NCBI RefSeq assembly: GCF_000808015.1
Contig: NZ_JWHR01000115.1
Span: 1-64,000 of the forward strand
DNA length: 64,000 bases
Source: Terrisporobacter othiniensis
Lineage (GTDB): Bacteria; Bacillota; Clostridia; Peptostreptococcales; Peptostreptococcaceae
Direction: 5' to 3'
Below are positions 61,038-64,000 of the stretch, piece by piece. A model generated the notes under the pieces. The model was not told the origin of the DNA. It ran no database searches and was given only the letters and a program-made list of their open reading frames with translations. The position numbers and the translations under genes are program-made. Numbering within the stretch: position 1 is the stretch's first letter; each line of letters starts with the position of its first letter.

Positions 61038-62855
61038 CTATAAGATTGAACTGAAATATTCAGCAATTGGTCCAAGTGATAAAGCAGGGAAGAAACTAAG
61101 AGCACCAATTAATAAAACAATCATAATTAATAAGAATACAAACATAGCATTAGTAGTAGATAATGTTCCTGATGTAGTAGCAATTTTTTTCTTTTGAACT
61201 AAGCTACCTGCAATAGCCATGATACCTATTATTGGTATAAATCTTGCAAATAACATGCATAATCCTAATGTAAGATTTAAAAATACTGTATTAGCTCCAA
61301 ATCCAGCAAAAGCAGAACCATTATTTCCACTTGCTGATGAATAAGCATAAAGTATTTCGGAAAATCCATGAGAGCCCAAATTATTTAGACTATCTGTAAT
61401 AGTTGGCCATACTGATGCAATTCCACTACCAACTAATATAGCAATAGGAGTAGCAAGACAAACAAGTGCTGACCATTTCATTTCATAAGGTTCAATTTTT
61501 TTACCTAAAAATTCAGGTGTTCTACCAACCATAAGACCAGCAATAAATACAGTTAATATTGCAAATGCTAACATTCCATATAATCCGCATCCAACACCAC
61601 CAAATATTACTTCCCCAAGTTGCATTAGTAACATGGTTACCATTCCACCAATAGGAGTATAACTATCATGCATAGAGTTTACAGAACCGTTTGAAGCAGC
61701 AGTAGTAAATGTAGCCCATGTAGAAGAAGCAACTATACCAAAACGAGATTCTTTACCTTCCATATTTCCACCGGATTGATTTATAGTAGTTGTATCAACA
61801 ACACCATTTTGTGCAAGTTGAGGAGTTGCATTTTGTTCACATACAGCTACAGTTGCAAGAGCAATTACAAGAACTATAAACATAGCCATAAAAATTGCAA
61901 TACCTTGCTTTTTGTTTTTAACATTTCTACCAAATGTAAAACATAAAGCTGTAGGTATTAATAAAAGAGAAATCATTTCAAGTAAATTAGAAATTATTGT
62001 AGGGTTTTCTAAAGGATGAGCTGAGTTCACACCATAGAAACCACCACCATTAGTACCAGTTTGTTTTATAGCTACTTGACTGGCAGCAGGTCCAAGAGGA
62101 ATAATTTCTTCGTCTATGACTTCAGCATCTTTAACTATTTTTCTGTTAACAGATACCGTATTAGTTTTTAAGTCAATTTTTGCATTTTCAATAATATTAC
62201 CTTCATTATCTACAGCAATAGGTTCAATTAGTTGAACTGTTTCAGCTGATTTGAAATTTTGAACAACGCCTTGAGATACCAGTCCAATAGAAATAACTAC
62301 ATTTAAAGGTATTAATATATAAAGTATTATTTTAGTCATATCAACCCAGTAACTACCAAGTCCTTTTGACTTAACTTTTATAAATCCACGAATTAAAGCA
62401 AATAATACGGCTATTCCTGTTGCAGCAGAAACAAAGTTTTGAACTGTAAGACCAAGCGCTTGAGTTAAATAACTTAATCCAGATTCACCGCTGTAGGCTT
62501 GCCAGTTTGTATTTGTAACAAAACTTATTGCTGTGTTTAAAGATAAATCCCATGATACTCCTGGAATTTTTTGTGGATTACCAAATAAATAACCTTGAAA
62601 CAATTGAAGTAGAAAAAGAAATATTAAACCAATTCCGTTGAATACTAAAACACATACAGTATATTTTTTCCAGTTCATTTCATCATCATCTTTAATTTTC
62701 ATTATTTTATAAATGAATTTTTCACAAGGTGATAAAAGTTTTGATAAAAATACTTTTTCCCCATTCATTACTTTGCCTATATAAGAACCAAGTGGTATGG
62801 CAAGTATTACAAGAATTACTAAATAAATAAAATATTGTACGATAGTAGATGTCAT
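61038..62855 (-). CDS. kdpA: Potassium-transporting ATPase KdpA subunit (channel-like)
   Basis: A 605-residue membrane protein with about ten helices, homologous to the SKT potassium-channel superfamily, which gives high-affinity potassium selectivity. Selectivity-loop segments include TNWQAYSGE, GTNGGGFYGVNSAHPLENP and FTTAASNGSVN. It is longer than E. coli KdpA (557) by about 50 residues; the extra includes a polar segment near 215-265 just before the GTNGGG loop. Its ATG overlaps the kdpF stop codon. Confidence 0.96.
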   Translation of the reverse strand: MTSTIVQYFIYLVILVILAIPLGSYIGKVMNGEKVFLSKLLSPCEKFIYKIMKIKDDDEMNWKKYTVCVLVFNGIGLIFLFLLQLFQGYLFGNPQKIPGVSWDLSLNTAISFVTNTNWQAYSGESGLSYLTQALGLTVQNFVSAATGIAVLFALIRGFIKVKSKGLGSYWVDMTKIILYILIPLNVVISIGLVSQGVVQNFKSAETVQLIEPIAVDNEGNIIENAKIDLKTNTVSVNRKIVKDAEVIDEEIIPLGPAASQVAIKQTGTNGGGFYGVNSAHPLENPTIISNLLEMISLLLIPTALCFTFGRNVKNKKQGIAIFMAMFIVLVIALATVAVCEQNATPQLAQNGVVDTTTINQSGGNMEGKESRFGIVASSTWATFTTAASNGSVNSMHDSYTPIGGMVTMLLMQLGEVIFGGVGCGLYGMLAFAILTVFIAGLMVGRTPEFLGKKIEPYEMKWSALVCLATPIAILVGSGIASVWPTITDSLNNLGSHGFSEILYAYSSASGNNGSAFAGFGANTVFLNLTLGLCMLFARFIPIIGIMAIAGSLVQKKKIATTSGTLSTTNAMFVFLLIMIVLLIGALSFFPALSLGPIAEYFSSIL

Positions 62856-62941
62856 TGTTTATCTCCTCCCATAAGAATTACAAAGTAGTAAATTAATAAA
62901 ATTGTTGCAATTAAACCAATTATCCAAATTAGTATTTGCAT
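62852..62941 (-). CDS. kdpF: KdpF small membrane subunit
   Basis: A 29-residue single-helix peptide that begins MQILIWIIGLIATILLIYYF and ends GGDKQ, which stabilises the Kdp complex in other bacteria. ATG is preceded by GGAGG (about 62949-62953), and the stop overlaps the kdpA start by four bases (ATGA). It is first in the kdpFABC operon, which gives high confidence despite its size. Confidence 0.92.
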   Translation of the reverse strand: MQILIWIIGLIATILLIYYFVILMGGDKQ

Positions 62942-62995
62942 TACTCATACCTCCTTTTTTTATAACTTAAGTATAAAAATCTAAAGTTTAAAAAG

Positions 62996-63034
62996 GTATT
63001 AAGACTTAGGGGAGGAGTATTAAAATAGTATTAA
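62996..63034 (-). promoter_or_regulatory. Triple direct repeat, candidate KdpE operator
   Basis: TTAATAC occurs three times on the minus strand (63034-63028, 63023-63017, 63002-62996), at spacings of 11 and 21 bases, that is one and two helical turns. A TATACT -10 candidate lies downstream (about 62974-62969) without a good -35, as expected for an activator-dependent OmpR-type promoter. Confidence 0.55.
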
Positions 63035-63072
63035 GATTAGTTTTAAGAATTCATGTTACTAAAAATTTGCAT

Positions 63073-63106
63073 AAAAAAATCGGAGGCCTAGGCTTCCGAT
63101 TTTTTA
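63073..63106 (-). terminator. Terminator of the aminopeptidase P gene
   Basis: ATCGGA and TCCGAT arms with internal GGCC/GGCT pairing form a GC-rich stem followed by T residues on the minus strand. Confidence 0.9.
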
Positions 63107-63123
63107 TATCATCAAAATAATAT

Positions 63124-64000
63124 TTATTTTATAACAATTAAATCTTTAGTTACGTTGTTTAATACTTCGCATCCATCTTCAGTTATTAATACTAAATCTT
63201 CTATTCTAACTCCAACTTCACCTGGTAAATATACACCTGGCTCAACTGAGAATACCATACCTGGTTTTAGAATAGCTTCATTTACAGAAGAAACATCACC
63301 AAATTCATGGCATTCCATTCCTATAGAGTGACCAGTTCTATGAGTGAAGTACTCTCCATATCCCTTTTCTGTTATGTAGTCACGACAAGCGTTATCTACA
63401 TCACAGAATCTGTTTCCAGGTTTACAAGCAGCTATACCTCTTAAGTTAGCTTCTTTAACTATTTCATATACTTCTTTACCTTTTTCAGAAACTTCTCCAA
63501 TAAACACTGTTCTAGTCATATCAGAACAATATCCATCTTTTACACAACCTAAGTCAAGAACAACAGAATCTCCAAACTTACCTTTAGAGTTATCTGATTC
63601 ATGATGAGGATCAGCAGCATTAGCACCATATCCTATTATTGGATCAAAAGAGTGACCAGAAGCCCCACCTTCTAAGTACATTTCTAATATTTTATCTGCC
63701 ATTTCTAATTCAGTATAACCATCTTTAACAAGTGGCATTAATCTTTCCATAACACTGTCATTTAATTTAGATGCAGCTCTCATTAATTCTTGCTCTTTCT
63801 CATCTTTTATTTGACGTATATCATCTACTATAAATGATCCATCAATAAATTTAGTAGCATTTAATTTACTCATTAAAGGCAATAAGAACTTAGCTGGCCA
63901 TACTTTATCTATACCAACTACAGTATTTTCTCTCATACAGTTGGCTAACATACCTACATAATCATCAGTATCATCAAAGTAAACTATTTCAGCTCCTTCA
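63124..64000 (-). CDS. Aminopeptidase P / Xaa-Pro peptidase family protein (partial)
   Basis: The gene runs off the right end; its N-terminus is not in the window. About 291 residues are visible. A short end of the creatinase N-terminal domain (about 80 residues) is followed by the complete pita-bread metallopeptidase domain. Metal ligands are visible: DLGCVKDGYCSDMTR (two Asp), HRTGHSIGMECHE (His), SVEPGVYLPGEVG (Glu) and GVRIEDLVLI (Glu). The family removes N-terminal residues preceding proline. An internal ATG at 63951 is not the true start because the frame stays open to the edge. It is followed by a terminator before the kdp promoter region. Confidence 0.92.
   Translation of the reverse strand, partial: EGAEIVYFDDTDDYVGMLANCMRENTVVGIDKVWPAKFLLPLMSKLNATKFIDGSFIVDDIRQIKDEKEQELMRAASKLNDSVMERLMPLVKDGYTELEMADKILEMYLEGGASGHSFDPIIGYGANAADPHHESDNSKGKFGDSVVLDLGCVKDGYCSDMTRTVFIGEVSEKGKEVYEIVKEANLRGIAACKPGNRFCDVDNACRDYITEKGYGEYFTHRTGHSIGMECHEFGDVSSVNEAILKPGMVFSVEPGVYLPGEVGVRIEDLVLITEDGCEVLNNVTKDLIVIK

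Overview
The window is about 70% A+T. It carries clostridial sporulation genes (gpr, spoIIP, yqfC, yqfD) and low-GC Gram-positive gene order: hrcA-grpE-dnaK-dnaJ-prmA-rsmE-mtaB, yqfC-yqfD-phoH-ybeY-dgkA-era, and ccpN-ppsR-ppdK. I infer an anaerobic spore-forming Firmicute, most likely of the Peptostreptococcaceae (Clostridioides/Romboutsia/Terrisporobacter group). Genus is not resolvable by reading. I saw no tRNA, rRNA, CRISPR array, insertion sequence or prophage.

Layout. 1-2.5 kb: a NusG-II domain protein, uracil-DNA glycosylase, a rhodanese and a secreted G5/3D cell-wall protein. 2.85-8 kb: a polyamine operon (speA, speD, speE, speB) running into metK, which makes the S-adenosylmethionine that speD uses. 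8-12.2 kb: tcdA, then an OmpR-type regulator followed by two tandem histidine-kinase genes, the first lacking the catalytic motifs. 12.2-19.2 kb: an exported metallo-beta-lactamase-fold protein, a DUF2156 protein with an Eis-like acetyltransferase, an aminotransferase preceded by a perfect palindrome, a ComEC channel without its nuclease-like domain, and holA. 19.4-22.2 kb: rpsT (minus strand), then gpr, spoIIP and a small membrane protein.

22.3-28.4 kb is the most distinctive part. Between lepA and hemW-hrcA, which are commonly adjacent in clostridia, lies a poly-gamma-glutamate locus (pgsB, pgsC, a 44-residue membrane protein, and a CapD-like gamma-glutamyltransferase) with no capA/pgsA. 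The next gene, hemW, is broken by an internal deletion and frameshift. pgsB has no usual start codon at its Shine-Dalgarno and probably starts at AUU.

29.2-47 kb is housekeeping: a CIRCE-controlled heat-shock operon, translation and tRNA-modification genes, rpsU-yqeY, tspO, then yqfC through a DgkA-PAP2 fusion, era, mgtE, yqzL, recO and a DUF4342 gene. 47-54.6 kb: glyQS, then ccpN-ppsR-ppdK, in which a catabolite regulator and the dikinase regulatory protein sit with the enzyme that the latter controls. 54.6-63 kb, minus strand: a complete Kdp potassium-uptake system, kdpFABC then kdpDE, separated by a terminator and preceded by helically phased repeats suited to KdpE. The window ends inside an aminopeptidase P-type gene.

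I found no wholly new multi-gene system. The best leads are the capA-less poly-gamma-glutamate locus with its inferred AUU start, the adjacent hemW lesion, the kinase-dead sensor next to an intact one, and several uncharacterised regulatory repeats and leaders.
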